DNA from: Oxytricha trifallax
Lineage: Eukaryota; Ciliophora; Spirotrichea; Sporadotrichida; Oxytrichidae
Direction: 5' to 3'
Assembly: GCA_000711775.1 (NCBI GenBank)
Contig: ARYC01000755.1
Coordinates: forward strand, 1 to 64,000
Length of the DNA stretch: 64,000 nucleotides
The translations under genes were made by a program, and so were the position numbers. Below the pieces are notes generated by a model that was given only the letters and a program-made list of their open reading frames with translations, ran no database searches and was not told the DNA's origin. The first letter of the stretch is position 1. Every line of letters begins with the position of its first letter. Positions 22,748 to 33,432 of the stretch are shown in pieces.

Positions 22748-25700
22748 TCATTTGTAGGTAATAAGATAGCCGGGGTAACTATTGAAGTTGTCATAGATGA
22801 TATAGTGCCTACCAGCCCCGTTGTTTATTGAATCATAGCGCTCTACTAAGCTATTTGGCTTCATGGGTGGCATCTTGTATTGGCCTGGCTGTTTATCTAA
22901 ATTATTTCAAAAATATTTAAATAATTAAAATATTATTGACTGATAGATAATTTTATCAATCTTATTTTTATTAAAATTAATAAATTAGAAAAGTGCCTAA
23001 TTTCTAATAAAGATTATAATTTATTAATAATTTTGTGTATAATTTCTTGTGAATGGACACTTTCTCCAACTAGAACTAAAGCCATAAACATCTAGTATTA
23101 AATATACATAAATTCATTTATATTTAGTTTTCTAATAAGTTCCATCGGCTTTCCTATGAGTAAATGAATGAAAATACTGTGAGTTATTAGCAAAGTATAC
23201 TCCCTCTCAGAATATTAGCAAGTAATATATAGAGTAGAATAAATAAAATACCTCGCCATAGGCGCCTGCTTTAGCGAATCTAGAAACAAGACCTGTTTCT
23301 GATTCATAGACAGGCTTTGGATCGGTTTAGTTTGGTCAATGGAATAAGTGTTTCAAGATGTAATTAGTTCTATATTTATATAAATGCTCTTAAAGATACA
23401 ATAAAATAATTATTAAAATATTTTAATTAATAATTTTGATTTGAAATCAGATTTATAAAACTAAAAATAAATTGCAAATATACTTAGTAGTTTTATGAGG
23501 ATATTTCCTGAGCATTCTCTTGAATTCATGTATAAATCTCTCGTAAATCAAGCAATTAAACACTTTTTCAATCTTCAATATATGTACATTAAGTAAAATG
23601 TTATCCTTTATTGGAAATTTAACAAGATCATTATTAATATTAGGTGTAATTGGAGTTAATCTTAAAGATATTTTAAAAACAAATAACATAAATAAGATTC
23701 ACTAATATAGTTAAATTTTATAATTCTTAATTTTTTCCCTTAATGCAAAAGTTTGAATATTTTTAGTAATTGTTAATCACAGGGGCCCTTAACAAAAATA
23801 AATCACCAGGATTGGCAAGATTAACATTGAATGTTGATAGGAATTTCTCACTCACAAAATCATAGTCTATTTCACCCTAGAAGATCTACTTAATCATGTT
23901 GATGCGACCATTATCAAATAAATAAAAATAATTTATTGATATTAAGATTTAACTATTTTTTAACTATTTTACGATCATAATACTTGCACAATGGGGATAT
24001 TCACACTCAATTTTGAATACATTTATAAAATGAAATATAATATTTTAAATCATTTTCTACACTTAAATTGTTCAGGTGGACTGAAAGTGCTGACAAAGTC
24101 CCATCTTTGCACAGTTTCCTTCATCCTCAATTAATGCCTATCTAAATTACTAAAATATTCATTCAATTATACTATATATTTATTAAACATAAAAGCATAA
24201 TTAATGATTAAATTACCCAACTGTATGATGTATGGGTTGTTTCTATTTTAACTCTCCACTATGAAGACATATTTATTCCCAAATGCTTTTCCTACAATAG
24301 ATTCATCTCTTCCTGCTTTCTCTGATTTCTTGTAAGATTTCTTAAAAAGGGATTCAATGTTCTCAGGAAATACAGGAGGTTTTGGGGTAAAATTAAAATT
24401 AATCCTATTTCGATATTAATGAAGCTAAAATGTATTAGAGTGAAATATTTTGGCGCTACTAGAGTCCATTAGAGCAGATTTGTGGTTTTGAATGGACCTT
24501 TGAAATTTATATATCGCCTTAAAACTCTACCCACTTCGCTTTAAGTGTTTTCTATCTCCCAGCAACCTCCATTCACTTGGCGTTACTTAAATTTATATAT
24601 TAAATAACAACGTAAATCTAATAATGGACTAATTTATATGTTAAAAACACTAATTAATATTTATTAGATAAGAACAAATACTATCTATAAGTTCCAGTGG
24701 ATTAAACCTGACCATATAGATATCATCTCCAGATTGAATATAGACATCTTATGGTCTTTACTTCTATATATATTCCTGAAAAGCTTCTTCAATTTAATTG
24801 GATTAATCCTCAGCCAGAGCTGTGTCGCCCAATTCATCAATCACTTTGTAGTTTATGTCATCTTCTTCTTTGTTCTTATCTTCCTCGTCATCTGAACATT
24901 TTTGTAAACTACCATAAATAAGTAAATTATATAGTATAAAATGAATCAATAAGTTCCTCAAGTAAAATAATGGCATCATCATAAACAGGTCTAAAGTTTG
25001 TTATCAAATAAGCCTCCTCCAATCACTACCTTGTTGTTATTTCTATTTCTAGCGGCAACTATATTACTCCCCTTACTCCTCTTTCTTTCTCTGATCTGTT
25101 GCTGCACCTATGTGTCATTCTCAAAATACCATTTAATGACCCTTATTTTGGGGCCAAAGAGAGTTATCAATTCTTCATCTTCCTTTGAGAGCTGCGGGTT
25201 TTCTAAGTCTTAGAAATTATTATTGTCTATTTAAACCATCTCGCCATTTCTTTAGTTTTTAATAAAGAGGATTTTAAATTAGTAAAAAGATGAAGAATAT
25301 GAATTAAAGTATCAAGATTAGAATTAATGAAAAGAGCTAAGTTTAAATATAATATTTTGATAGTCTTGCTTCTTTTCTTCCTCTTAGATTGGCTATGGTC
25401 TGGGTTTGTGATCCAAAATATCGTAACAAAATTGCAAGTCGCTCATAAAAAAATTCCATTACATTTTCTATTGTTAAATTAATGATAATCTTACTTAGAA
25501 TGATTAAACTATAAAGATAATCTTCTCATAGAATTCATGATCTCTCTGATTTTGAACTAATTAATAGAGAGTCATGTTCTTTTCAGCTTCACCATATTTC
25601 TGTGAGAGTGGATCTAAGGAGCTTAAAGACACTTGCTTTATTACATGATCCACGTAGAAATTACAAAGTTAGGCCTGTTCAATTGTCCCATCTAATAATG

Positions 25701-25939
25701 CTGTGCCCAACAGTTTCTCCATTCAAAATAATAATGTCTAAAATGTATAATTTTTAATCATTAAATTAACTAATAACATCTCATTTTAAAACTTAATTAG
25801 ATTCATATATGAATCTATAATGTTGATTTATTCTCTATTAATTTATGTTTTTATTATATGTGATTAGGTCTTGAGATTTCTAAGAGAAGTATTCATTATT
25901 GAAACGTATCTTAGTCTCGAGTTCTTTGAAATTCTGCAT
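22748..25939 (-). CDS. WWE-domain poly/mono(ADP-ribose) polymerase, in many MDSs
   Basis: Start MQNFKELETKIRFNNEYF at 25939; stop TGA at 22750-22748 after YPGYLITYK. Segments in order: MEKLLGTALLDGTIEQAQ (~25721-25530); KEDEELITLFGPKIRVIKW (25213-24998); acidic region with VYIQSGDDIYMVRFNP (24890-24700) and GGCWEIENTQSEVGRVLRRY (24590-24480), resembling a WWE domain; a Lys-rich linker (24420-24230); 23910-23760; 23690-23455; then the catalytic fold: ESETGLVSRFAKAGAYGE (23340-23250), GVYFANNSQYFHSFTHRKAD (23225-23120), FMALVLVGESVHSQ (23090-23045), GAGRHYIIYDNFNSYPGYL (22850-22755). The position of the polymer-forming Glu is His (RHYIIYD), as in many mono-ADP-ribosylating PARPs. An in-frame TGA replaces the Gly after the first catalytic His (LFH-stop-PNQTDP, ~23324). 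Likely nuclear. Confidence 0.75.
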
Positions 25940-25944
25940 TAAAA

Positions 25945-26530
25945 ATATAATATATTATACAAATGATAATATATTTCATGTTAACTACTTATATTTAAAT
26001 TAAATTTATTTGCATTTTTGTTTCGAAAAGTATATATCTTGAAATTCTTTAATTAAAACTAATAAATTATAAATTTATCATAATTAATAATTAAAACATC
26101 CATTTGTAGATTTACACAGACAAACAATCAAAATAAACCAATATTTATTATTCTATAATCATTTTTTTACTGTAATTTTCTGATACTTAAATGTATATAT
26201 TTGAAATTATCTCAATTATAATTGATAATAAGGTTATGTCGTAATTTATTCTAAGAAATAATTAAACTTTATAAGGTATTTTAAGTTTTAAGGGAAAAAT
26301 AAAAGTATCTAGTGTTTAGTTAATAAAGTATATAGTAATTGTTAAAGTTAATATAAAAGTAAAATCTTTGCAGTATAGTATATCCTTATTGGTAGTTTAG
26401 CATAATTAAGTTTAGTTTATCATGAAAATAATTCAAAAAGTCAATTTATTGGAGGTCACACTTATAAAGAGTCACTCGTTTACAAGTTAGAAGATTAACC
26501 TTTAATAAATTATAAAAAATGTTGAAGATA
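25945..26530. other. AT-rich spacer, no gene seen
   Basis: Very AT-rich on both strands; probably IES or intergenic DNA upstream of the PARP start. Confidence 0.45.
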
Positions 26531-26539
26531 TAGTTTTAT

Positions 26540-27085
26540 TTTTAATATAGCCTTGTCTGTTGATACCACTATTTTACTGATTCTATTACTGTTGAGAGTT
26601 ATCCTCTTATTATCCGCTTTTATCTCCAAAAGTTAAGTCACCAGGTCCCTAAGAGCTATCCTTGCCCTCAAAGCCTTCAACTTTGCTAGTTTCAATGAAC
26701 TCTCTGATATGATCTCTTATATGTGCGCCAATAGTATCGAATTCATCAAGATCATCGATAGACTCAATGGACTTATCGAATTTTATCAATTCACCAATTA
26801 CCTTATTGTAGGCTATCTTTCTACCTTGGTCGTTTACTTCTTAGTAGTGATCGCGAATTATCTCTAATTGGTTCAAAATGTCATCGTTTATGTATTTATT
26901 AAATAATATTTTGATGTTAATAAAATAATATCATTCAGAAAAGATGGCATAATTAGATTTGATATTATGTGACATGAATAAATATTCTTTGAAATCGTTT
27001 AAAGGTTATCTTTTAGTGACTGAGCTTTCTGAGACTGTGAAGTGTGTGTTTCCATTAGAGCCTTAGGAACTTATCTGGATCTACT
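26540..27085 (-). CDS. Segments with a helix-hairpin-helix-like domain, gene unidentified
   Basis: ~27080-27000 reads METHTSQSQKAQSLKDN; ~26890-26540 reads INDDILNQLEIIRDHYQE, GRKIAYNKVIGELIKFDKSI, IDDLDEFDTIGAHIRDHIRE, FIETSKVEGFEG, then a Gln-rich tail. The order (helix, AYxKxIxxI, DL..F.TIG..I...I.EFIETxK) matches the 8-kDa/HhH N-terminal domain of family X DNA polymerases in layout, but no palm domain follows. It could be the N-terminus of the PARP gene, the C-terminus of the upstream repeat-rich gene, or a separate gene. Confidence 0.4.
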
Positions 27086-27089
27086 GTAA

Positions 27090-29359
27090 AATATATATTT
27101 GTATTTTAATTACTTCTTATCATTAAATTCAATATCAAAATTATCAATCTATTCCTGTTATCTTATTAATGTGACTCCAATTTTTCTAAATCGTTCGTCA
27201 GTGTCTTAAGTTGCTCTTCAGTTCCTACTCTGTTATCTTTGGCCTTAACCCCCTTTTGACATCTCATTGTAGGATCTCTTCTGGCCTTATCTTTTCAAAA
27301 TATTATCATCTATTTATAAATTATTGTCAGTCTCATAAGATTATCTTCTAGTAGACTGTCTCTGTTGAGTTTCTTCATCATCATCGGAATGCTCCTCATC
27401 ACTACCCTCATTAAAAAATTTAAATGAACACATTCTCTCTTGTTAATCTTCTTCTCTGACCACCTCCTTACTTCATGGCATGACTGCCTCTGTCACCAGT
27501 CTTTCCTGATGCACCCTTTTCCTTGCTGTCTTTATATTTGTTAATTGGGTTCCTTATAGATCCCTTGGGAACAAATTGGCCAGTTGGTGCTCTAAAATAT
27601 AACTATAAAATAAACACTCTATCCACATTAAAAGGTCCAAGGTGTCTGCGGTCATGATCTAGTTCAAAAAGTTCTTCTTTTTCTTTCTCATGCTCACTTT
27701 CGCTCTCATTCTCGCCATATCTTCTCTGATTCTATAAACTTCTATATCTTTGAGAATCTTTTCAAAAATAATTATAATCTCCTGTCATTATATTAATAAA
27801 ACTATTAGCTCTAAAGTAATAAAGAATATTGGTGGGTTCTGTTTCCTCCAGTTTTCTATTGGTTTTTTAAGATGACTAGCCTTATCTTTCACTTCTCTGA
27901 TATTATTACTGGCCACCTCTTCTCTACTGAATCGTTGTTTAATAATTTTCCTCACTTTCAGTATAGTCTTCATCATCTTCATCACCTAGGTTTTCTTGCT
28001 ATTATCTTCTTCCTTGTGATTAACTGCGCTTTTTTTCGTATTTAAATAAACTGCTTTTAACTTATAAAGTATTCAGCCTTTGCTAATCCACTTTTTCTGA
28101 ATTTAGTTTTGCTATCTGGGTACTAGTTATTGCTTAAATTACGAAATAATCATAAATTTAGATTAAACACGAATATATACATAGATTTCATTGCATATTT
28201 ACCATAATGGGATCTTCTATGGTTCCCTTGGGGACTAACTAACCAGTAGGTGCTCTCTCTACTTTAAATTGTCCGAACTGCCTCAAATCAATAGAACCAT
28301 CCTTGCTTCTTTTCAATCAATCCTCAGGAATGTCCTTGTGCTAGTCATCCATATGTTGGTCTCTAGATGATTAGTATCTCTACAGTCTTCAAGACTAATA
28401 TTAGCTGCTGCTTCTTTTGCCCTTCTGGTATTGATCAGGAGAAAAAATATGACAATTATTTCATTTATAACATATATACTTGGTGTTCAACTAAAAATGA
28501 CACTCTTCTCAAGCAATACTGGCCCTATCTAAAATAGAAAGGTGGTGATACAATAAATCTAGCTTCTTGAGATTATATTAAGATTGTCTACCACTACCTC
28601 TTGATATCTGAGTATCTTCATTTTGATCGAAGTCATCTTCATCTTCTTAATAGTTTCTTCTTCCAGTGTTGCTACTCTTCTATCTATGCTCATAGCTAAA
28701 ATTATCCCATTTATTACTGGATATTTCAATAATAATTGATTAAACAAAGCTCTCAATCTCTTATTTTAATATGCTCATTCTCTTATCTGGAGATACCGCT
28801 TTGTCTATATTTAGTCTTGCTATCTTGGTACTCATTACTGTTAAAATTTAATGATTTATTTTGTTATATTTATACTATACATAACAATTATAATGATACA
28901 ATAATAGGGTCTTTGATAGTTCCCATGGGTACCAATTGACCTGTTGGGGCTCTCTCCAGATTAAATGGTCTGAATTGTCTCAAATCAATGCATCCATCCT
29001 TGTTTCTTCGGAGATTCTGATCTTCTTCATCATAATATTGCTATTATCTGGAACTTCCTACTTAAAATGAATTCTAAATATTTGTTCGAAAATGCTTAAG
29101 AATTCATAAAGATAATCTTAAAACATTTTTTTTAATTTTATCATTAACTTTATCTGCCTTAAGATTTGGAATAGCCGCCACTATCACCATGGCTTTGAGA
29201 TATCGCCCCTCTTCTTTGGTATTATTGATTATATTTTTAATCATCCTCATCTCCACTGCCTACTCTTCACATTTATTAATTACTATCCTTGGGATATCTT
29301 TCGATAGGGTGCCTGATTGAACCTTTTGAAACAAATTAGCCGGTGGGAGCTCTGCCCAC
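27090..29359 (-). CDS. Repeat-rich, intrinsically disordered protein, C-terminal part
   Basis: At least four copies of a module RAPTGQ(L/F)VPKG(T/S)I-x-(D/N)PI occur on the minus strand (29350-29300, 28960-28905, 28250-28200, 27585-27520). Two or three of them are preceded by KDGSIDLRQF-x-x-F-x-V/L-E. Between them lie acidic stretches (NYQEDEDDFDQNEDTQ; GDEDDEDYTESEENYQ), RG/Q-rich runs (RRGGQQQYQRSERQG) and a second repeat, YxDSKTK(Y/F)RxSG. A 26-base intron-like stretch (GTGTTTATTTTATAG...TTTTAG) splits one module at 27617-27592. An in-frame TGA lies at 28319-28317 (PED-stop-LKRSKDG). No known domain. The RG, acidic and Gln-rich composition suggests an RNA- or chromatin-associated scaffold (inference). 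The gene continues on the far side of the TBE. Confidence 0.6.
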
Positions 29360-29455
29360 ATTCAAAACCCCAAAACCCCGTTTATAATGCTTTGATTTTT
29401 AGGGTAAAGTTGGGGTTTTATTAGGGTTAGTAGAGAAATTAGTTCAGTTTGCAAA

Positions 29456-30517
29456 ATGAGAAAGAGATATTAGAGATTATTAGGGTCTATTTATGATGAG
29501 AAATATTTAGATTTATTACTTAAGTTTAGGTATGGAACAAGTATTAATATAGACTAACTCAAACCAATTCTGAGTTTTGCAGCAATAGCAAAGCTCTTAC
29601 ACAAGAGTGCTTCAACTGTGAGGTATCACTGCTTGCTAACTGTTTAGCTCAATAATTCAGGTTCTTGATAACATCCTGCAAGAAAATAAAAGTTCTCTGC
29701 AGCATTTTGACTACCTCTGCGATTCTAAGACTTTAAAGTATTGGGCACATCTTCCACTTGACTAGCGAGCTGTGATGTTTAATCGCAAGTTTCCTGACAT
29801 ACGTATCTCACCATAGGCTATCGCAAATATTTATAGAAGGAATAGTATTACTTTCAAGACCGTCAACAGAGTGAAGAGAGTGATTGACTTTACTGTGCCA
29901 TATTTTAGTAATAATTTAAACTATATTTATGATTAAATGCAGAGAGCTATTGCTAATAACATCAAGTTTATACACGCTGATGAAGTAGTGTTTACATTCA
30001 ACACTTTTATAAATAAGTCCTGGTATAAAAAGTAAGATAATATAGTCGTATATGACTAGAAAGTAAAGGTTGTTACTCATGCAATTTTAGCTGGTATTAG
30101 TGAAGACTCAGGCTTATAAACTTATGTTATTCATCCTCGCTCTATAAAGCGAGAGCAGAATATAGAGTTCTTACATAAGCTAAGAGATAAGTATAGTGAT
30201 CAAGAGATCATCCTGTTTGTTGATAACCTCTTAGCTCATAAGACTAAGGAGTCTAAGAAAGCTTATGAAGAGTTAAACCTAACTCCTGTGTATAACGTTC
30301 CTTACAGTCCACAATTTAATGGATCAAATTCTACTGGAGTTAAATCAAGACTCACAACAAGAAACTCTTACTGTATCACCTTATGCACGACTTGCCTATA
30401 GATACAGTTGACTTTATTCAAAGTAGCTGCAAGAGATTGAGTATAGACAAGACAACGATATGTGCAAGGAAAGGAAGAATGAATGTTTATTAATAAGTGT
30501 TAGACTTAAATGAATGA
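29456..30517 (+). pseudogene. TBE 42-kDa DDE transposase, two frameshifts
   Basis: ATG 29456 (MRKRYQRLLGSIYDEKYL); TGA 30515-30517. The N-terminal part contains an HTH-like stretch (ILSFAAIAKLLHKSASTVRY). Catalytic motifs of the IS630/Tc1-like group follow: HADEVVF (first Asp), ILFVDNLLAHK (second Asp) and NVPYSPQFNG...FYWSQIK, where the third acidic residue belongs. Here the GIEFYWS region has a one-base deletion and the Glu codon now reads AAA/AAT, so the catalytic Glu is gone (~30330). An earlier shift lies near 29658. TBE transposases are known to take part in genome rearrangement in Oxytricha, but this copy looks inactive. Confidence 0.9.
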
Positions 30518-30523
30518 ATAATT

Positions 30524-31302
30524 TCACATATTAAACGAACCCTTAAAAGGATTTGAATTCTCTTTTATTTCTTCTTCTGGTGCTTAACTAGGACCCATGT
30601 TTCTTCTCTTTGTACCAGCGCCAGCATCTATGTTCATTTCATCAGGTTTTGAAATATCATTATAAAGTCTCTTTCTAACTTAATGAATGGTTTGAGACTT
30701 TACCTTTGCATTCTCTTTCATAAGAAATATACCAGTTCCAAGCTTCCCTACAAATTTAAAAATCAAAGCTTACTAGAAAGATAAGAATGCTTCTTAAGCT
30801 CTGTAAGCCAGGTCTTGCTTATTAGTATACCTTGTTTCTTTTAATCCTCAGGAGAAATAGAGTAGCGCTTCTTATGTGCTTCTTCTATAATTTCTCTCAG
30901 AAAACCTTCTCTAAAAGTACCAAGAACACCAAAGAAGAAGCTCCTTTCTGGAAGTTTGTTAGAGAGCTGTTTCTTGGTAGGAAGGTAGACGACCAACTCT
31001 TCATCTTTCATAGAATCCTCGTAGAGATTAGTTACAGATATCTCCTGGTAGTAATGTATTTCTATTAGCTTAAACTCTTAGTTTTAGCAAGCTTTCTTCT
31101 CTTCGCAGAGTATTGCTTTTAGGAATGATATTTTTGTACCTTCCATCGTTGGAAGGAATAAATCAACTACATATTATGTTAATTAGCATCAATTTATTTT
31201 ACAATGTCGAGTGAGGTATCTATAGAGATCTTCCTTGCTTCTGAATCTTGATATTATTTCTTGAGCCTCAACCCTTTTCATTGTAGCACTCATTGATTCC
31301 AT
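30524..31302 (-). pseudogene. TBE 22-kDa protein, decayed
   Basis: Starts MESMSATMKRVEAQEII at 31302 and ends KENSNPFKGSFNM-TGA at 30526-30524, converging with the transposase gene (7 bases apart). The middle part has changes of frame (for example after RHCKIN, ~31203), but coding pieces such as RYKNIIPKSNTLRREE and LLKLRVQANRN persist. In the known family this is the middle, oppositely oriented ORF; its function is unknown. Confidence 0.8.
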
Positions 31303-31455
31303 CTTTGTTCCTCTTCCTATTAATTAATTTCAACTTTTAATTTATAGACTTCTGGATCTTATTCTTTAAAATCTTACTATTAAATATGGGCATCTTATAG
31401 GAGGTTAATCCTGTAAAGATACGTGGAGAAAGTTTGAAGAAGCTGTAACAAAATT

Positions 31456-31608
31456 CAGAGATGGAGCTATATTTTTATCAATTTAGTTCCATTAAATTAG
31501 TACTGGTACTTAATCCGTTTAATTTTGATTTGTACCAATTTAATAGTACCAAAACTTAATTAGTATCTAGTTTTAATCCAGTGAGGTTTTAATGGAATAG
31601 CTCCAATC
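31456..31608. repeat. Imperfect palindrome in the TBE intergenic region
   Basis: GATGGAGCTATA and TTCCATTAAA at the left are mirrored by TTTTAATGGA and ATAGCTCCAATC at the right, with ACTGG/CCAGT inside. It lies between the divergent starts of the 22 kDa and kinase genes, so it may be a shared promoter feature or a small foldback insertion. Confidence 0.4.
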
Positions 31609-31842
31609 TGATTCATTTCTTAATTGTTACCAGTACCAGCCTGAACTTTATCTGTGTTGGTACCAAAATTCAAATTATTAAGGGTGAAATTACAAAATTT
31701 ATAGTTATAAACTGAGTATAAAAATAATATCTCAGAGCTGAAATCAAACCATCCTTAATGCTGTGGCAACTCCTACATAGTACAGCTATAGCTATAGAGG
31801 TTTTAAGAGCTTTATAATAGAAATTTAAATTTGAATTTAAAC

Positions 31843-33291
31843 ATGGCGGTCAGCTTAAACAGCAAAGCGGCTTCTTTAGGAACTGGTTAATCATAACTCA
31901 ACTTTGGATCCACAAAGATACCAGAAGTTATCTACATTGAGAGGGAGGCAGAGCTAAGAACAATTGAATTTAAAGCCTTGGTTTTTATCATTGAAGTTTA
32001 GAACAAGAAGCAGAAAGCTGAGATGGGAGTTTAAACATCAATAGAATATGTTGAGGAAGTAAAAGAACAGCTATAGATTGAAAAGATAAAAACCTTTGAA
32101 TGCTAAGACTGCTAAAATTTATTCTCTACTGACTCAAGTTTAAAGAGGCATATTAAAGAGGTACACTCTGGTAAGAGTAAGTTATATTTTAAGCGTGATA
32201 AGATCGATGGCAGGTACTAGTGCACTACTTGTTAAAAGTCTTATATCCACTCAGCTAAAGTCATGAAGCACATGCAGAAACATCACCTTAGTGAGTTCTT
32301 AATTTAAGACCAAGAGACCTAAAAATTTGTGCCAGCCAAAAAGAAATTAAATACAGTTAAATCACAAATAGAGCAGCAGGAGTAGCTCAAGAGATAAAAA
32401 AGCTACGAATCTATGAACCAACCTACTAATAGAGCAGTTGTAGTATTGATTACAAGAGAGAGCTATGTATATACATGCTCTAAATGCAATTTATATTAGC
32501 ATCTGCATAGAAAACTATTCAAACATAGACATCCCTAACAAAGCTAAACTTAAGGTGGTAGATAAATATGCATGCAAGATTTATCCTTTAAGCTATCTCA
32601 TAAAGAATGAGCAGTATCAGAATGAATTTGCGAACGAGTATATCATACTTAAAGAGGCATAGAAAAGGAATTACAAGAATTTGATTAAGTTGGATTGAGT
32701 TATTCTAGGTTATGGTTTCATAGCTTTAAGACTTAAGAAATTTGAAATGACTCTAAGAGATTAACTGTATCATAACAGATACCCTGATGATCTCAACGAG
32801 ATACTCTCTGAGATGACGAAGGGTGTGAAAGAGCTTAAAGAACTAGGATATTTTCACAGAGATTTAAAGCCAGAAAATGTTATGCTAAACCTCTGTCCTT
32901 TAGAAATAGTAGCCATAGATTTCAATAGAGCAATAAGTTAAGAGATAGTAACACTAGCAAAGGTGCTTGGCACCCTAGGATAATTACCAACAAGAGAGAA
33001 GTGAACGAATGGTTCTGTTTAATGGGATGAGTGGGCAGTAGCAGCAATAATATTAGGTGCGATATGGAAAGTATAACTTACTTTGGCACTAAGCATGAAA
33101 AGTAATCAATAAGCTTAGCAGAAAAGCATTTAAAGCAGAATGAAGTTTGCTAAGGAATAAGAAAGATTATAGAGAAGATAATAATAAGAGCACCTACATA
33201 CTGTTGACAATCATTAGACGATATGTTAGAGCCTCTAAAGACAGTAAGATTCATTAGGTATAACAAAGACAAGCAGATAAAATTCGTTTGA
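31843..33291 (+). pseudogene. TBE zinc-finger protein kinase, 482 codons, decayed
   Basis: Starts MAVSLNSKAASLGTG at 31843, ends KFV-TGA at 33291. Two C2H2 fingers (CQDCQNLF...HIKEVH; CTTCQKSY...HMQKHH), a linker, then a kinase-like domain with HRDLKPENVML and DFN. Lesions: a frame change near 32450, TGA at 32697-32699 (KLD-stop-VIL), TGA at 33002-33004 where the partial copy at 1-1293 has Trp (DKWTNG), and a deletion near 33058. The length agrees with the ~57-kDa family member. Confidence 0.88.
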
Positions 33292-33432
33292 TTTAAGACT
33301 ATTAATTTACTATAAATACATATTAAACTCATTTAAAACCTGTGTTTTCTCTACTAAACCTAATAAAACCCCAACTTTGCCCTAAAAATCAAAGCACTTA
33401 TAAACCTCATTATCGGATTTGGGGTTTTGATT

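Larger units (their letters stand above)
29363..33429 (+). mobile_element. Complete TBE transposon, 4067 bp
   Basis: The left end CAAAACCCCAAAACCCC and the right end GGATTTGGGGTTTTG are inverted copies over about 80 bases. ATT is duplicated at 29360-29362 and 33430-33432, fitting the A-N-T target of TBEs. It contains the three family genes: transposase (+), 22 kDa protein (-) and zinc-finger kinase (+). The right end has lost one C4 of the telomere-like repeat (CAAAACCCCAAATCC). All three genes carry lesions, so this copy is probably dead. It interrupts the minus-strand repeat-rich gene and would be eliminated, with its flanking IES, during macronuclear development. Confidence 0.95.

Noticed and set aside
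29363..29379. C4A4 repeat as a true chromosome telomere
   Set aside because: It is internal, only two repeats long, and forms the terminus of a transposon with matching inverted end and target duplication.
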